A program made the translations under genes and the position numbers. From the NCBI RefSeq assembly GCF_000427785.1, contig NZ_ATYR01000001.1, forward strand, positions 186,149 through 250,148: DNA of 64,000 nucleotides, given 5' to 3'. This document shows positions 19,980 through 28,913 of the stretch, one piece after another (position 1 is the stretch's first letter; every line of letters begins with the position of its first letter). Under the pieces are notes generated by a model. That model did not search any database. It was not told where the DNA came from and saw nothing but the letters and a program-made list of their open reading frames with translations. The stretch comes from Massilia alkalitolerans DSM 17462. Its GTDB lineage: Bacteria; Pseudomonadota; Gammaproteobacteria; Burkholderiales; Burkholderiaceae_D.

Positions 19980-20421
19980 GGACCGCGCCAGCATCCCGCT
20001 TGTGTACTCGTGCTCGGGCTGTTCGAGCGCGGCGCAGATGGCCAACTACATCGCCCTCGCGCTGGACCGCCTCGGCGTGGCCGAGATGTCCTGCATCGCC
20101 GGCGTCGGCGGCGACGTGCCGTCCCTGGTGAAGCTCGCCAAGTCCGGGCGTCCGGTGGTGACGATCGACGGCTGCCCGCTGGTGTGCGCGAAGAGTTGCC
20201 TGGCGCGCCACGGCGTCGAGCCCGACACGCACTGGCAACTCGGCGAGCACGGCGTCAGGAAGCGCTACCACGCCGGTTTCGACCCCGATCAGGCCGAGGC
20301 GATGGTCGCGCGCGTGGCCGCGCAAGCCGCACTGCTGCACCGGGATCCGCTGCCCGCTTTCCCGGATGCGCCGACGCCCGCCGAGGTGGTCGCCGACACC
20401 CTCGCTCCCCTCCTTTCTTAA
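19972..20421 (+). CDS. DGC-domain putative metal-binding protein
   Basis: Cys-rich protein of 149 aa with the DGC-domain pattern: CSGCSS near the N-terminus, then IDGCPLVCAKSCLARHG in the middle. Such motifs suggest zinc or another metal. No membrane segment or signal peptide is visible. Its start overlaps the ubiT stop by 8 nt, so it should be translated from the ubiUVT mRNA. Biochemical role unknown. Position suggests a part in anaerobic quinone synthesis, Fe-S handling or metal homeostasis. Confidence 0.75.
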   Translation: MPKDRASIPLVYSCSGCSSAAQMANYIALALDRLGVAEMSCIAGVGGDVPSLVKLAKSGRPVVTIDGCPLVCAKSCLARHGVEPDTHWQLGEHGVRKRYHAGFDPDQAEAMVARVAAQAALLHRDPLPAFPDAPTPAEVVADTLAPLLS

Positions 20422-20431
20422 ACCAGTTTAA
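20418..20431 (+). promoter_or_regulatory. FNR/CRP-family box of the nrdJ promoter
   Basis: The site TTAAACCAGTTTAA is a perfect palindrome apart from its centre and overlaps the stop of the DGC gene. A -10 box GATAGT lies at 20454-20459, again placing the site centre at -41.5. It shares the core AACCAGTTTAAGGCG with the ubiU site. Confidence 0.75.
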
Positions 20432-20517
20432 GGCGGCATCGCGGCTTTACGCGGATAGTGGATGGCGTTGCAGATCAACCAACCGGATCCCGTGCGGATC
20501 CCTCTATCGCGAGAACC

Positions 20518-23022
20518 ATGAACGCCAATGACCAGATGTTCGCAGCGACCATGGCACCCCAGGAGGTGTCGGTCGACGTACTGCGCGAGAAGTACGCCAA
20601 AGGAAACGAGACCAGTATCGGCGAGGTGCGCGCGCGCGTCGCGCGCGCCCTGGCAGGCCACGAGGCCGAAGCCTTGCGCCAGGAGATGGAACAGCGCTTC
20701 CTGTGGGCCCAGGAACAGGGTTTCGTCCCTGCCGGCCGCATCAACTCGGCCGCCGGCCTGGGCATCAAGGCGACCCTGATGAACTGCTTCGTGCAGCCGG
20801 TGGGCGACTCGATCACCGGCAGCCATGACGGCCTGCCCGGCATTTACACCGCGGTGGCGGAAGCGGCCGAAACCATGCGGCGCGGCGGCGGCGTCGGTTA
20901 CGACTTCAGTCCGATCCGCCCGGCGGGCAGCGTCGTGCGCGGCACCCATTCGCGGGCCTCCGGGCCGGTCTCGTACATGGAAGTGTTCGACGCTTCGTGC
21001 CGCACGGTCGAGTCGGCGGGCGCCCGGCGCGGCGCCCAGATGGGCGTGCTGCGTGTCGACCATCCCGACGTCGAGCGGTTCATCGCGGCAAAGGACGGCG
21101 GCGCCTTCAGCAACTTCAACCTGTCGGTCGGCGTGAGCGATGAATTCATGGCGGCCCTGCTGGCCGACGGCGAGTTCGAACTGCGGCACCAGGCCGAACC
21201 GGGGCCGGATGCGCTGGCCGATGGCGCCTTCCGGCGCGACGACGGCCTGTGGACGTACCGGCGGGTGCGCGCCCGCGAACTGTGGGACAAGGTCATGCGC
21301 TCGACCTACGATCATGCGGAACCGGGCGTCCTGTTCATCGACCGCATGAACGCGGAAAACAACCTCTACTACCTCGAGCGGCTGGCGGCCACCAATCCCT
21401 GCGGCGAGCAGCCCCTGCCGCCCTACGGCTGCTGCGACCTCGGCTCACTGAACCTGACGCGCTATGTGCGCCAGCCGTTCGGCGCCGAGGCGCGCTTCGA
21501 CTTCGATACCATGCGCGAGGTCGCCGCGATCGGCGTGCGCATGCTCGACCTGGCGCTCGACGCGACCCAGTGGCCGCTGCCGCAGCAGGCCGCCGAAGGC
21601 CGCGACAAGCGCCGGGTGGGCCTGGGATTCATGGGCCTGGGCAGCGCGCTGGTCATGCTCGGGATCCGCTACGACAGTGAAGAGGGGCGCGCCATGGCCG
21701 CCCGCATTGCCTGCGAACTGCGCGACGCCGCCTATGCCGCGTCGATCGCGCTGGCACGCGAGAAAGGCCCGTTCCCGCTGTTCGACGCGCAGCGCTACCT
21801 GGACGGACAGTTCGTGCAGCGCCTGCCCGAAAGCCTGCGCGCAGAGATCGCACTGCATGGCATCCGCAACTCGCACCTGCTGTCGATCGCGCCGACCGGA
21901 ACGATCTCGCTTGCCTTTGCCGACAATGCCTCGAACGGCATCGAGCCGGCCTTTTCGTGGGTGTACCACCGCAAGAAGCGCATGCCGGACGACAGCACCC
22001 GGACCTACGAGGTCGCGGACCACGCCTGGCGCCTGTACCGTCACCTGGGCCACGAGGTCGGCGACGGCGCGCTGCCGCAACAGTTCGTGACGGCCCTGGA
22101 GATGTCCGCGCACGACCACCTGCGCATGATGGAGGCGGTACAACCCTTTATCGATACCGCTATCTCCAAGACCGTCAACGTGCCGGCCGACTATCCCTAC
22201 GAGGGGTTCAAGGACCTGTACACCGAAGCCTGGCGGGCCGGGCTCAAGGGATTGGCCACCTATCGGCCGAACAGCGTCATCGGCAGCGTCCTGAGCGTCG
22301 CGCCGGCGCCGTCCGCTCCTGCCCCCACCTCCGCCCCTGAGCTGGCCTGCTCCGCCGACACCGACCCGCTGCGCCGGCGCTTCGAAAGCCGCCCCATCGG
22401 CGAGCTCGAGTCGGTGACCGCCAAGGTGGAGTACAGCACCCAGGAGGGCAAGAAGGCGGTCTACCTCACCATCAGCTTCATCCAGGTCGACGGCATGCTG
22501 GACGGGCACCCGGTGAGGATCGAGCGCCCCTTCGAGTTCTTCATGCCGGCCAACCAGCGCAGCGACGGCCAGCAATGGATCACCTCGACCATGCGCCTGC
22601 TGTCGATGGCCGCGCGCGCCGGCAGCTCGATCGCCAAGGCGCTCGGCGACATGCGCGAAGTGGTATGGGAAAAGGGACCGGTGCGCTGCGGTCATCTCAC
22701 CCGCGAGGACGGCGTCCAGGTACCGGTGTACCACGATTCGGAAGTGGCCGCCATCGCCTTCATGCTGCAGCGGATCCTGATCGGGCGCGGTTTCCTGGAC
22801 GCTTACGGCAATCAGGTGCCGGTGCCCGAACTCGACCGCCTGCTGCGGCTGCGCGGCAGGACACACACGGACCCGGCGGGGACAATGGCGGCGCAGGCCG
22901 GCGCGGTCGCGGCGCCGGCACGCCCGGCCGAGAAATGCCCCGAGTGCGGCGCGCGCACCCTGCAGAAGGTGGACGGCTGCGCGCGCTGCACCGAGTGCCA
23001 TTACATCGGCAGCTGCGGTTGA
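20518..23022 (+). CDS. nrdJ: Adenosylcobalamin-dependent (class II) ribonucleotide reductase
   Basis: Reduces ribonucleotides to deoxyribonucleotides using a B12 radical, so it needs no oxygen. The 834-aa protein has [16 protein letters not shown], the active-site block [21 protein letters not shown], and the C-terminal Cys-rich zinc/redox tail (CPECGARTL...[14 protein letters not shown]). ATG 20518 is chosen because the predicted transcription start (about 20466) lies after the alternative GTG at 20458. A single-gene unit behind an FNR-type box. The insertion typical of allosteric NrdA ATP cones is not evident. Confidence 0.92.
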   Translation: MNANDQMFAATMAPQEVSVDVLREKYAKGNETSIGEVRARVARALAGHEAEALRQEMEQRFLWAQEQGFVPAGRINSAAGLGIKATLMNCFVQPVGDSITGSHDGLPGIYTAVAEAAETMRRGGGVGYDFSPIRPAGSVVRGTHSRASGPVSYMEVFDASCRTVESAGARRGAQMGVLRVDHPDVERFIAAKDGGAFSNFNLSVGVSDEFMAALLADGEFELRHQAEPGPDALADGAFRRDDGLWTYRRVRARELWDKVMRSTYDHAEPGVLFIDRMNAENNLYYLERLAATNPCGEQPLPPYGCCDLGSLNLTRYVRQPFGAEARFDFDTMREVAAIGVRMLDLALDATQWPLPQQAAEGRDKRRVGLGFMGLGSALVMLGIRYDSEEGRAMAARIACELRDAAYAASIALAREKGPFPLFDAQRYLDGQFVQRLPESLRAEIALHGIRNSHLLSIAPTGTISLAFADNASNGIEPAFSWVYHRKKRMPDDSTRTYEVADHAWRLYRHLGHEVGDGALPQQFVTALEMSAHDHLRMMEAVQPFIDTAISKTVNVPADYPYEGFKDLYTEAWRAGLKGLATYRPNSVIGSVLSVAPAPSAPAPTSAPELACSADTDPLRRRFESRPIGELESVTAKVEYSTQEGKKAVYLTISFIQVDGMLDGHPVRIERPFEFFMPANQRSDGQQWITSTMRLLSMAARAGSSIAKALGDMREVVWEKGPVRCGHLTREDGVQVPVYHDSEVAAIAFMLQRILIGRGFLDAYGNQVPVPELDRLLRLRGRTHTDPAGTMAAQAGAVAAPARPAEKCPECGARTLQKVDGCARCTECHYIGSCG

Positions 23023-23045
23023 CCGGGAATGCACATGCGAAAAAC

Positions 23046-23059
23046 CTGAACTGCTTTAA
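23046..23059 (+). promoter_or_regulatory. FNR/CRP-family box before the HMA-like gene
   Basis: The site CTGAACTGCTTTAA is a weaker version of the two boxes upstream. A -10 box TACGAT (23082-23087) places its centre at -41.5. The downstream motif AAGGAACTGCGCG also resembles the stretch after the ubiU box. Confidence 0.62.
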
Positions 23060-23121
23060 GGAACTGCGCGCGTGGCGCGGCTACGATGAATGCACCCGAT
23101 ACCGATTCCCAAGGAGCCAAG

Positions 23122-23373
23122 ATGGAACACTCACTTCAATTGAACGCCGTCCTCGATCACGCCAGCATCGACAAGATGCTGGGCGTGCTACGGTCCATGC
23201 CGGGCATCCGCGCCGTCGAGCTGGCTGCAGGCAGCAGCCGGGTGGACCTGCAGTACGACGACGACCTGACCTCGCCGCAGGAAATCGACACCAGCATTTC
23301 GCGCTCGGGCTTCCCCCTGCAGCAGCGCGCCGCCCGCTCGGGCAGCTGCTGCGGCTCGTGCGGCGGCGTCTAG
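23122..23373 (+). CDS. Small HMA-like protein with Cys-rich tail
   Basis: A protein of 83 aa with a ferredoxin-like fold pattern of heavy-metal-associated domains (LNAVLDHASIDKMLGVLRSMPGIRAVELAAGSSRVDLQYDDD). It lacks the usual N-terminal CxxC; instead it ends in GSCCGSCGGV, which may bind metal. ATG 23122 has an AAGGAG site 7 nt upstream. The ATG at 23086 falls inside the predicted -10 box and is rejected. Function unknown; anaerobic expression inferred from the promoter. Confidence 0.7.
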   Translation: MEHSLQLNAVLDHASIDKMLGVLRSMPGIRAVELAAGSSRVDLQYDDDLTSPQEIDTSISRSGFPLQQRAARSGSCCGSCGGV

Positions 23374-23401
23374 CAGCCCCTGGCGCGCCCGCGCGGCCCG
23401 T

Positions 23402-24001
23402 TCACAGCACCGTCAGGTAGTGCGCGGGCTGCGGGCGCGGGCGTGCCGCCTTGACGCACTCGGCGCTGCCGAAGCCGATGAAGCACACTGCCTGCTCGCC
23501 CGCCTCCAGCCCCAGCAGGCGGCGCATGCCGGAAGCGGCCAGCGCGGCGCCGCTGGCCAGGCCGCTGGCAATGCCGAGGGCCTGCGCCGCGATCAGCATG
23601 TTCTGCACCGCGCACCCCAGCGACACCAGGCGCTCGGCCACAGGAACATCTGCAAGCGCTGGATCGGCGCGCAAAACGGCGACCAGCAGGCAGGGCGCGT
23701 GGAAGGCCTTGCCATGGGCAGCGCTGCGCGCGTCTTCATCTGCGTCCGGCTCGCGCTGCACCAGGGCGTCCACGAAGGCATCGCCCAGTTCATGGCGCTT
23801 ATGCGCCGGAATCAAGACCAGGCGCCACGAACGCTGCTTGGCATGATCGGGCGCATGCCCTGCCGCCTCGCAGATGCGCTGCAGGCCCGCCTCGTCGGGG
23901 CCGGGCGCCTGCAAGCGGCGCAGCGATGTATTGCGGCGTGCAGCCAGCACCGTCCACAGCTCGTCGGACAATGCAGGCGGCGGGTAGGTGGGGAATTCCA
24001 T
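23402..24001 (-). CDS. Nitroreductase-family protein
   Basis: Probable FMN-dependent NAD(P)H oxidoreductase of 199 aa. The N-terminal ARRNTSLRRLQ, AAGHAPDHAKQRSWRLVLI and later LGCAVQNMLIAAQALGIASGLASG match the nitroreductase fold, and the C-terminal half has GEQAVCFIGFGS. Substrate cannot be inferred. It is divergent from moaD and convergent with the HMA-like gene, with a shared upstream region at 24002-24209. Confidence 0.82.
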   Translation of the reverse strand: MEFPTYPPPALSDELWTVLAARRNTSLRRLQAPGPDEAGLQRICEAAGHAPDHAKQRSWRLVLIPAHKRHELGDAFVDALVQREPDADEDARSAAHGKAFHAPCLLVAVLRADPALADVPVAERLVSLGCAVQNMLIAAQALGIASGLASGAALAASGMRRLLGLEAGEQAVCFIGFGSAECVKAARPRPQPAHYLTVL

Positions 24002-24092
24002 GATGACCTCAGTTGCCTGGACTCGGCCGGTGTAATGCGGGATATTGTCGCACGCCTCTCTTGCGGACGAACTCGACCATTCAGCCTGGCAC

Positions 24093-24120
24093 GTAGGCCG
24101 GAATGACTAGGTCGGCGTAA
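24093..24120 (+). promoter_or_regulatory. Partial [C/G]TAG element upstream of moaD
   Basis: GTAG (24093) and CTAG (24107) are 14 bp apart, the same step as in the narK1 and narG elements. The third tetramer is degenerate (GTAA at 24117, one base off). A possible -10 (TAGAAT, 24157-24162) follows. It could link Mo-cofactor supply to the narK/narG control, but the match is weak. Confidence 0.35.
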
Positions 24121-24209
24121 GCCGTCATGCCGACAGCCATGCGCCGGCGATCTCCCTAGAATGTCGGCAAACGCTTCCACCGAAACCATTCGCTCCGCAT
24201 TCGACCACC

Positions 24210-24467
24210 ATGCACATCAAACTGCGGCTCTTCGCCGGCTTGCGCGAGACCCTCGGGGTCTCCTCCGACAACCTGACGCTGCCGGACAGTACCCGCACTG
24301 CCGCGGATGTGCTGCAAGCGCTGCGCGCGCGCGGCGGCGCCTGGACCGAAGCCCTGTCCGACCCCAGCGCGTTCCGGGTCGCGGTCGACCAGGTCTTGGG
24401 CAGCCTCGACAGCCCGGTGCACGATGGCGCCGAGCTTGCCTTCTTCCCTCCCGTGACCGGGGGCTGA
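24210..24467 (+). CDS. moaD: Molybdopterin synthase small subunit MoaD
   Basis: Ubiquitin-like sulfur carrier (85 aa) that donates sulfur to precursor Z with MoaE. The beta-grasp fold pattern and the C-terminal Gly-Gly (FFPPVTGG), which is thiocarboxylated, are present. First gene of moaD-moaE-modA-modB-modC, which supplies the cofactor for NarG. Confidence 0.92.
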   Translation: MHIKLRLFAGLRETLGVSSDNLTLPDSTRTAADVLQALRARGGAWTEALSDPSAFRVAVDQVLGSLDSPVHDGAELAFFPPVTGG

Positions 24468-24468
24468 C

Positions 24469-24933
24469 ATGCCCGTACGCGTACAGCACGAGGACTTCGA
24501 CCTGTCTACCGAGATCGCCGCCTTGCGGGCCGGCCAGCCCGGCGTTGGCGCCGTGGTGGCCTTCGTCGGCACGGTGCGTGAAATGAACGACACCGGCGCC
24601 GTCTCGCACATGGAACTCGAACACTATCCCGGCATGACCGAGGCAGCACTGGAAGCCATTGCCCAGGAAGCTAGCCGGCGCTGGCCGGTCGCCGACATCC
24701 TGGTGATCCACCGGATCGGTGCCCTGCGCGGCTGCGACCAGATCGTGCTCGCGGCAGTGGCGGCGCGCCACCGCGGCGAGGCATTCGCCGCCTGCGAGTT
24801 CGTCATGGACTACCTCAAGACCCGGGCCCCTTTCTGGAAAAAGGAAATGAGGGCGGATGGCGCGCACTGGGTGGAGGCACGGGCCTCCGACGAGGCCGGC
24901 ATGGCGAAGTGGCACGCAGGCGCCCAGGCATGA
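24469..24933 (+). CDS. moaE: Molybdopterin synthase catalytic subunit MoaE
   Basis: Catalytic partner of MoaD, 154 aa. It has GAVVAFVGTVREMND, LEHYPGMTE, the HRGEAFAACEFVMDYLKTRAPFWKKE active-site helix with catalytic Lys residues, and the RADGAHWVEAR end. It starts 1 nt after the moaD stop. A second moaE copy lies at 61367-61873 on the minus strand. Confidence 0.94.
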   Translation: MPVRVQHEDFDLSTEIAALRAGQPGVGAVVAFVGTVREMNDTGAVSHMELEHYPGMTEAALEAIAQEASRRWPVADILVIHRIGALRGCDQIVLAAVAARHRGEAFAACEFVMDYLKTRAPFWKKEMRADGAHWVEARASDEAGMAKWHAGAQA

Positions 24934-24958
24934 GCTCGCTGCCGACCTCCAGCATACG

Positions 24959-25711
24959 ATGAAAAATTTTCTCCCAATCCTGCTCGTCGCACTGGCATGT
25001 GTCGGTGCGGCCCCTTCCGCCGATGCTGCCGAGGTACACGTGGCGGTAGCCTCGAATTTCTCCGCGCCCATGCAGAAGATTGCGCAGGCTTTCGAGAAAA
25101 AGAGCGGTCACAAGACCATCCTTGCCTTCGGCGCGACCGGCAAGTTCTACGCACAGATCAAGCACGGCGCACCCTACGGGCTGCTGCTGGCGGCCGACGC
25201 TGCGACGCCCGCCAGGCTGGTCGCGGAAGGCCTGGGCGTGTCCGGCACGGCCTTCAACTATGCCACCGGCCGGCTGGTGCTGTGGTCGGCGCAGGCCTCG
25301 CTGGTCGATGCCAGGGGAACCGTGCTGGCAAACCGCGGGTTCACGCACCTGGCGATCGCCAATCCCAGGACGGCGCCCTACGGCGCAGCCGCCGTCGACG
25401 TCCTTCAACAACTGCGCCTGCTCGGTGGACTGAAAAGCAGGCTGGTCCAAGGGGAAAACATTGCTCAGACCTATCAGTTCGTCAAGACCGGCAACGCGGC
25501 CCTCGGATTCGTGGCCATGTCCGACGTCTACCGGGGTGGCAGTTTCATCGGTGGATCGGCATGGGTCGTGCCGGCCGAGCTGCATGCGCCGATCCGCCAG
25601 GACGCCGTCGTGCTTGCCAAGGGCGCGGCCAACCCGGCGGCCCGGGAGCTGGCAGCCTACCTGCGCTCCGACGAGGCACGCCGGATCATCCGCTTCCATG
25701 GTTACGAGTAG
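24959..25711 (+). CDS. modA: Molybdate ABC transporter substrate-binding protein ModA
   Basis: Periplasmic molybdate-binding protein of 250 aa. A Sec signal peptide (MKNFLPILLVALACVGAAPSA) ends near residue 23 at ADAAEVHVAVASNF. Binding-fold motifs are FGATGKFYAQIKHGAPYGLLLAAD and IANPRTAPYGAAA. ATG 24959 is used because it gives a proper signal peptide. The GC and codon use look like the neighbours. Confidence 0.92.
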   Translation: MKNFLPILLVALACVGAAPSADAAEVHVAVASNFSAPMQKIAQAFEKKSGHKTILAFGATGKFYAQIKHGAPYGLLLAADAATPARLVAEGLGVSGTAFNYATGRLVLWSAQASLVDARGTVLANRGFTHLAIANPRTAPYGAAAVDVLQQLRLLGGLKSRLVQGENIAQTYQFVKTGNAALGFVAMSDVYRGGSFIGGSAWVVPAELHAPIRQDAVVLAKGAANPAARELAAYLRSDEARRIIRFHGYE

Positions 25712-25717
25712 CGGAGC

Positions 25718-26413
25718 ATGGAAGACATCGATCCGCTTGCCGGTGATCTCGCCGCGGTCTGGCTGACCGTGAAACTGGCGACGCTGGTCACCCTCCTGCT
25801 GTTGCTGGTCGCCACGCCGCTGGCGTGGTGGCTGGCGCGCACGCGCTCGCGTTTGAAACCCGTGGTGGGCGCCCTGGTCGCGCTGCCGATCGTACTCCCG
25901 CCCACCGTGCTCGGCTTCTACATGCTGCTCGCGCTGGGGCCTGAAGGCCCGCTGGGCCGCATCAGCGCGGCCCTCGGGATGGGCATCAAACCCTTTACCT
26001 TCGAGGGCCTGGTGCTGGCCTCGGTCGTGTACTCGCTGCCGTTCGCGGTGCAGCCCCTGCAGAACGCTTTCGACGCGATCGGCAGGCGCCCCCTCGAGGT
26101 CGCGGCGACGCTGCGCGCAAGTCCATGGGACAGTTTCTGGACCGTGGTGGTGCCGCTGGCCCGGCCGGGATTCCTTTCCGCAGCCGTGCTTGGATTTGCC
26201 CATACGGTCGGCGAATTCGGCGTGGTACTGATGATTGGCGGGAATATCCCAAACGAGACGCGTGTCGTGTCTGTCCAGATCTATGACCATGTCGAAGCGA
26301 TGGCCTACACGCAGGCGCACTGGCTTGCGGGAGGCATGCTCGTGTTCAGCTTCGTGGTCTTGTTCGCCCTTTACACCTGCTATCCCCAATCGATACGGAA
26401 ACCGCGCACATGA
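25718..26413 (+). CDS. modB: Molybdate ABC transporter permease ModB
   Basis: Inner-membrane permease with about five TM helices, 231 aa. The ABC coupling loop ([25 protein letters not shown]) and ModB-type [20 protein letters not shown] are present. It begins 6 nt after modA and overlaps modC by 4 nt. Confidence 0.93.
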   Translation: MEDIDPLAGDLAAVWLTVKLATLVTLLLLLVATPLAWWLARTRSRLKPVVGALVALPIVLPPTVLGFYMLLALGPEGPLGRISAALGMGIKPFTFEGLVLASVVYSLPFAVQPLQNAFDAIGRRPLEVAATLRASPWDSFWTVVVPLARPGFLSAAVLGFAHTVGEFGVVLMIGGNIPNETRVVSVQIYDHVEAMAYTQAHWLAGGMLVFSFVVLFALYTCYPQSIRKPRT

Positions 26414-27513
26414 ATGGCTTACGGGTACAGTTCAATGTGGCGCTACGCGCCAGCGCAGCGGCCGAGCCGGACGGCTTTGCGCTCGAGATCGACCTTGCGT
26501 TGCCGCAGGACGGGATCAGCGCCCTCTTCGGGCATTCCGGATCGGGCAAGACCACCTGCTTGCGCGTGATTGCAGGCCTCGACCGAATCGCCGGTGCGCG
26601 CGTGTCCTTTGGCGACGAGGTCTGGCAGGACGATGGACGCAAGCTGTTCGTCCCTCCGCACCGGCGGGCGCTCGGCTATGTATTCCAGGAAGCCAGCCTG
26701 TTCGATCATTTGACGGTGCGCGGCAATCTCGAATTCGGCTTCAAGCGGGTACCGGTGCACGAGCGCCGTTTCAGCCCCGGCGCGATTACAGAGCTGCTCG
26801 GTATCGCGGCGCTGCTGGACCAGCGTCCTGCGCGCCTGTCCGGCGGCGAACGCCAGCGGGTTGCCATTGCACGCGCATTGCTGGCCTCGCCGCGCGTCCT
26901 GCTCATGGACGAGCCCCTGGCCGCGCTCGACTTCAGGCGCAAGCGCGAGATCCTTCCCTATCTGGAACGGCTGCGTGACGAGCTGGCCATTCCAATCGTC
27001 TATGTAAGCCATGCGCCGGACGAGGTGGCGCGACTGGCCGACCACCTGGTCCTGCTCGATGAGGGAAAAGTGCTGGCCAGCGGACCATTGGGCGAAACGC
27101 TGGCACGGGTCGACCTGCCGCCGCATGTCGGGCCTGAGATCGGCGCTGTGTTCGACGCCGTGCTGACACGGCACGACGCCGGCGACCTGTCCTCGCTGAG
27201 TTTCCCGGGAGGCATGCTTACGGTTGGGCGCCGCGCGGAGGCGATCGGCAGCCGGCTTCGTTGCCGCGTCGATGCGCGCGACATTGGCCTGTCGCTGATC
27301 GGTCCATCGACATCCGGCAGTGCCAACGCCCTTCCTGCCGAGATCACGGCGGTGGCCGCCGCGAACGACGCGATGGATGAGGTACTGGTGCAGTTACGGG
27401 TCGGGCCGACACCCTTCCTGGCGCGCGTCAAAGCACGACTCCTGCAAGAATTCGGTATCGTGCCGGGGCGCAAAGTCTGGGTGGAGATGCAACGCGTGGC
27501 ATTGCTTTCCTAG
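26410..27513 (+). CDS. modC: Molybdate ABC transporter ATPase ModC
   Basis: ATP-binding subunit of 367 aa. It has Walker [11 protein letters not shown], signature [16 protein letters not shown], Walker [13 protein letters not shown] and the switch His in [11 protein letters not shown]-terminal TOBE/Mop domain follows (about 290-365), with [25 protein letters not shown]. The start overlaps modB (ATGA at 26410-26413). Confidence 0.94.
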   Translation: MNGLRVQFNVALRASAAAEPDGFALEIDLALPQDGISALFGHSGSGKTTCLRVIAGLDRIAGARVSFGDEVWQDDGRKLFVPPHRRALGYVFQEASLFDHLTVRGNLEFGFKRVPVHERRFSPGAITELLGIAALLDQRPARLSGGERQRVAIARALLASPRVLLMDEPLAALDFRRKREILPYLERLRDELAIPIVYVSHAPDEVARLADHLVLLDEGKVLASGPLGETLARVDLPPHVGPEIGAVFDAVLTRHDAGDLSSLSFPGGMLTVGRRAEAIGSRLRCRVDARDIGLSLIGPSTSGSANALPAEITAVAAANDAMDEVLVQLRVGPTPFLARVKARLLQEFGIVPGRKVWVEMQRVALLS

Positions 27514-27622
27514 GCCGCCGCGAGCGGACGGCATAAGGGAATCGCGTCGCCAATCCGTGTCGCCCCCATGCTTGCTGCGACGGGGACAATCCCGATCACG
27601 CAAGGGACAGCGCGCAGCCGGT

Positions 27623-28270
27623 TCAGGAATCGCTGCGCCGAGATTGAACGACGGCTGCCGCAGCGCGTTGCCGATCCGCTCCACCATGTCGAGCGCATGC
27701 TATTGCCAGGACGACGCTGACCAGGGCGGCTGCGCCTACCAGTGCGCCGGGGGCGAGCGGAGACAGGCCCAGTATTGCTGCATGGTAGAGGAAGTTCAAC
27801 AGGGCCAGCAAGCACAGCAAGTCGACCAGAACGACGTGTTTCGACATCCGCGACCGTTTGAGAACCCGATAAAACGGCAAAGGGGCCAGAAACAGGAACG
27901 CACAGTCGATCGCAGCGAGAGCAGGATGCGGCGCCGCTAACATTGCCCCTCGTCCAGCGAGCCATACGAGTCCCGTTGCCACCGGCCAGATACTGCGCAG
28001 CGGATCCAATGCCATCCAATCCCGAGCGGACTTGTAGAGGAAACCGGTGAATACAGCCGCAAGCACACCGAAAATCGCCTCATGCGCAAACCAGCGCGCA
28101 TCGATACGAGGATGCACCGTCCATTCAAGCGCGCCCCCCATCCATAAGAACAGGACGACTGCAGCAAGACCTGAGGCCAACGGGTAGAACGGACGCTCCG
28201 CGGCTTTGACAACACCGTATCCAATTGTGATGGAGCCTGGAGAAGCGGCCCTGCTGCTCGATACTGGCAT
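27623..28270 (-). pseudogene. NnrS-like membrane protein, C-terminally shortened
   Basis: A hydrophobic protein of 215 aa with about six TM helices. It resembles the N-terminal half of NnrS, a heme/copper membrane protein linked to nitric oxide and denitrification: RPFYPLASGLAAVVLF, WFAHEAIFGVLAAVFTGFLYKSARDW, WLAGRGAMLAA, LLNFLYHAAILGL. NnrS is normally about 400 aa. The second half, with the GGRxxPxFT region, is missing, and the last residues are an unrelated Arg-rich run. Best read as a truncated or decaying copy. ATG 28270 was chosen over upstream starts with no hydrophobic content. Confidence 0.5.
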
Positions 28271-28450
28271 TTTCCCGATGAGTGTTTGGACGACAACGCA
28301 TCGTAGGGGGTGCCGAGGGATCGGGCAATCCGCCGGAATAACTATGGTGTCGGGAAGCCTGCGAAACGCCGCATTGGATCCATGCACGGCAGGCGCAATG
28401 CCTGGCCGGCTGTGTCATCGGCGGCCGGCGGAGAGAACGAACTTGGTATA
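28271..28450. other. Intergenic stretch before the tRNA cluster
   Basis: 180 bp with no convincing gene, terminator or repeat. Short open frames run through it but have no ribosome site or family signal. Confidence 0.5.
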
Positions 28451-28524
28451 TGGAGGCGAGGACAGGAATCGAACCTGTCTCGGCGGCTTTGCAGGCCGCT
28501 GCATAACCTCTTTGCTACCTCGCC
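28451..28524 (-). tRNA. tRNA-Cys (GCA), downstream copy
   Basis: 74 nt with encoded CCA. Acceptor stem GGCGAGG pairs with CCTCGCC, anticodon GCA sits in the loop CTGCAAA, and the T-loop reads GTTCGATTC. It differs from the other Cys tRNA in the variable loop and T-stem. It lies beyond a terminator hairpin, so it may depend on read-through or its own promoter. Confidence 0.93.
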
Positions 28525-28626
28525 AGAACCTATCTTAGACCGATGGCTGCGTTCGGCTGTGTGCTGGCGCAAAGCCACGCAAATCCATATGACTCGAATG
28601 GCGGAAAGCTGGGGCCGGAAAAGCAA

Positions 28627-28648
28627 ACGGGCCCTGAACAGGGCCCGT
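28627..28648 (-). terminator. Intrinsic terminator between the two tRNA-Cys genes
   Basis: A 9-bp perfect GC-rich stem (ACGGGCCCT / AGGGCCCGT) with a 4-nt loop, followed on the minus strand by TTTGCTTTT. Confidence 0.7.
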
Positions 28649-28661
28649 GCTTGATACGATC

Positions 28662-28735
28662 TGGAGGCGAGGACGGGAGTCGAACCCGTCTAGACGGCTT
28701 TGCAGGCCGCTGCATAACCGCTTTGCTACCTCGCC
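28662..28735 (-). tRNA. tRNA-Cys (GCA), upstream copy
   Basis: 74 nt with CCA encoded. Same acceptor stem and GCA anticodon as the other copy, with T-arm ACGGGTTCGACTCCCGT. It is the last gene before the terminator of the tRNA-Gly x3 transcript. Confidence 0.94.
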
Positions 28736-28809
28736 AGAGGTAATCTTGGAACAGCTGACCCGGCCGGTTATGTGCCGTATCAACCGAGAAGTAATGTCTT
28801 CTCTGAATT

Positions 28810-28885
28810 TGGAGCGGGAGAAGAGTCTCGAACTCTCGACCTCAACCTTGGCAAGGTTGCGCTCTACCAACTGAGCTACTCCCGC
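28810..28885 (-). tRNA. tRNA-Gly (GCC), copy 3
   Basis: 76 nt, CCA encoded, anticodon GCC in CTTGCCAAG, acceptor GCGGGAG/CTCCCGC. Identical to the two copies upstream. Confidence 0.95.
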
Positions 28886-28913
28886 ATTGGAGTCCTACCT
28901 GTCGTAAAACCTT

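Noticed and set aside
20458..20517. GTG start at 20458 for nrdJ
   Set aside because: It lies at or before the predicted transcription start, and the extra residues are not conserved-looking.
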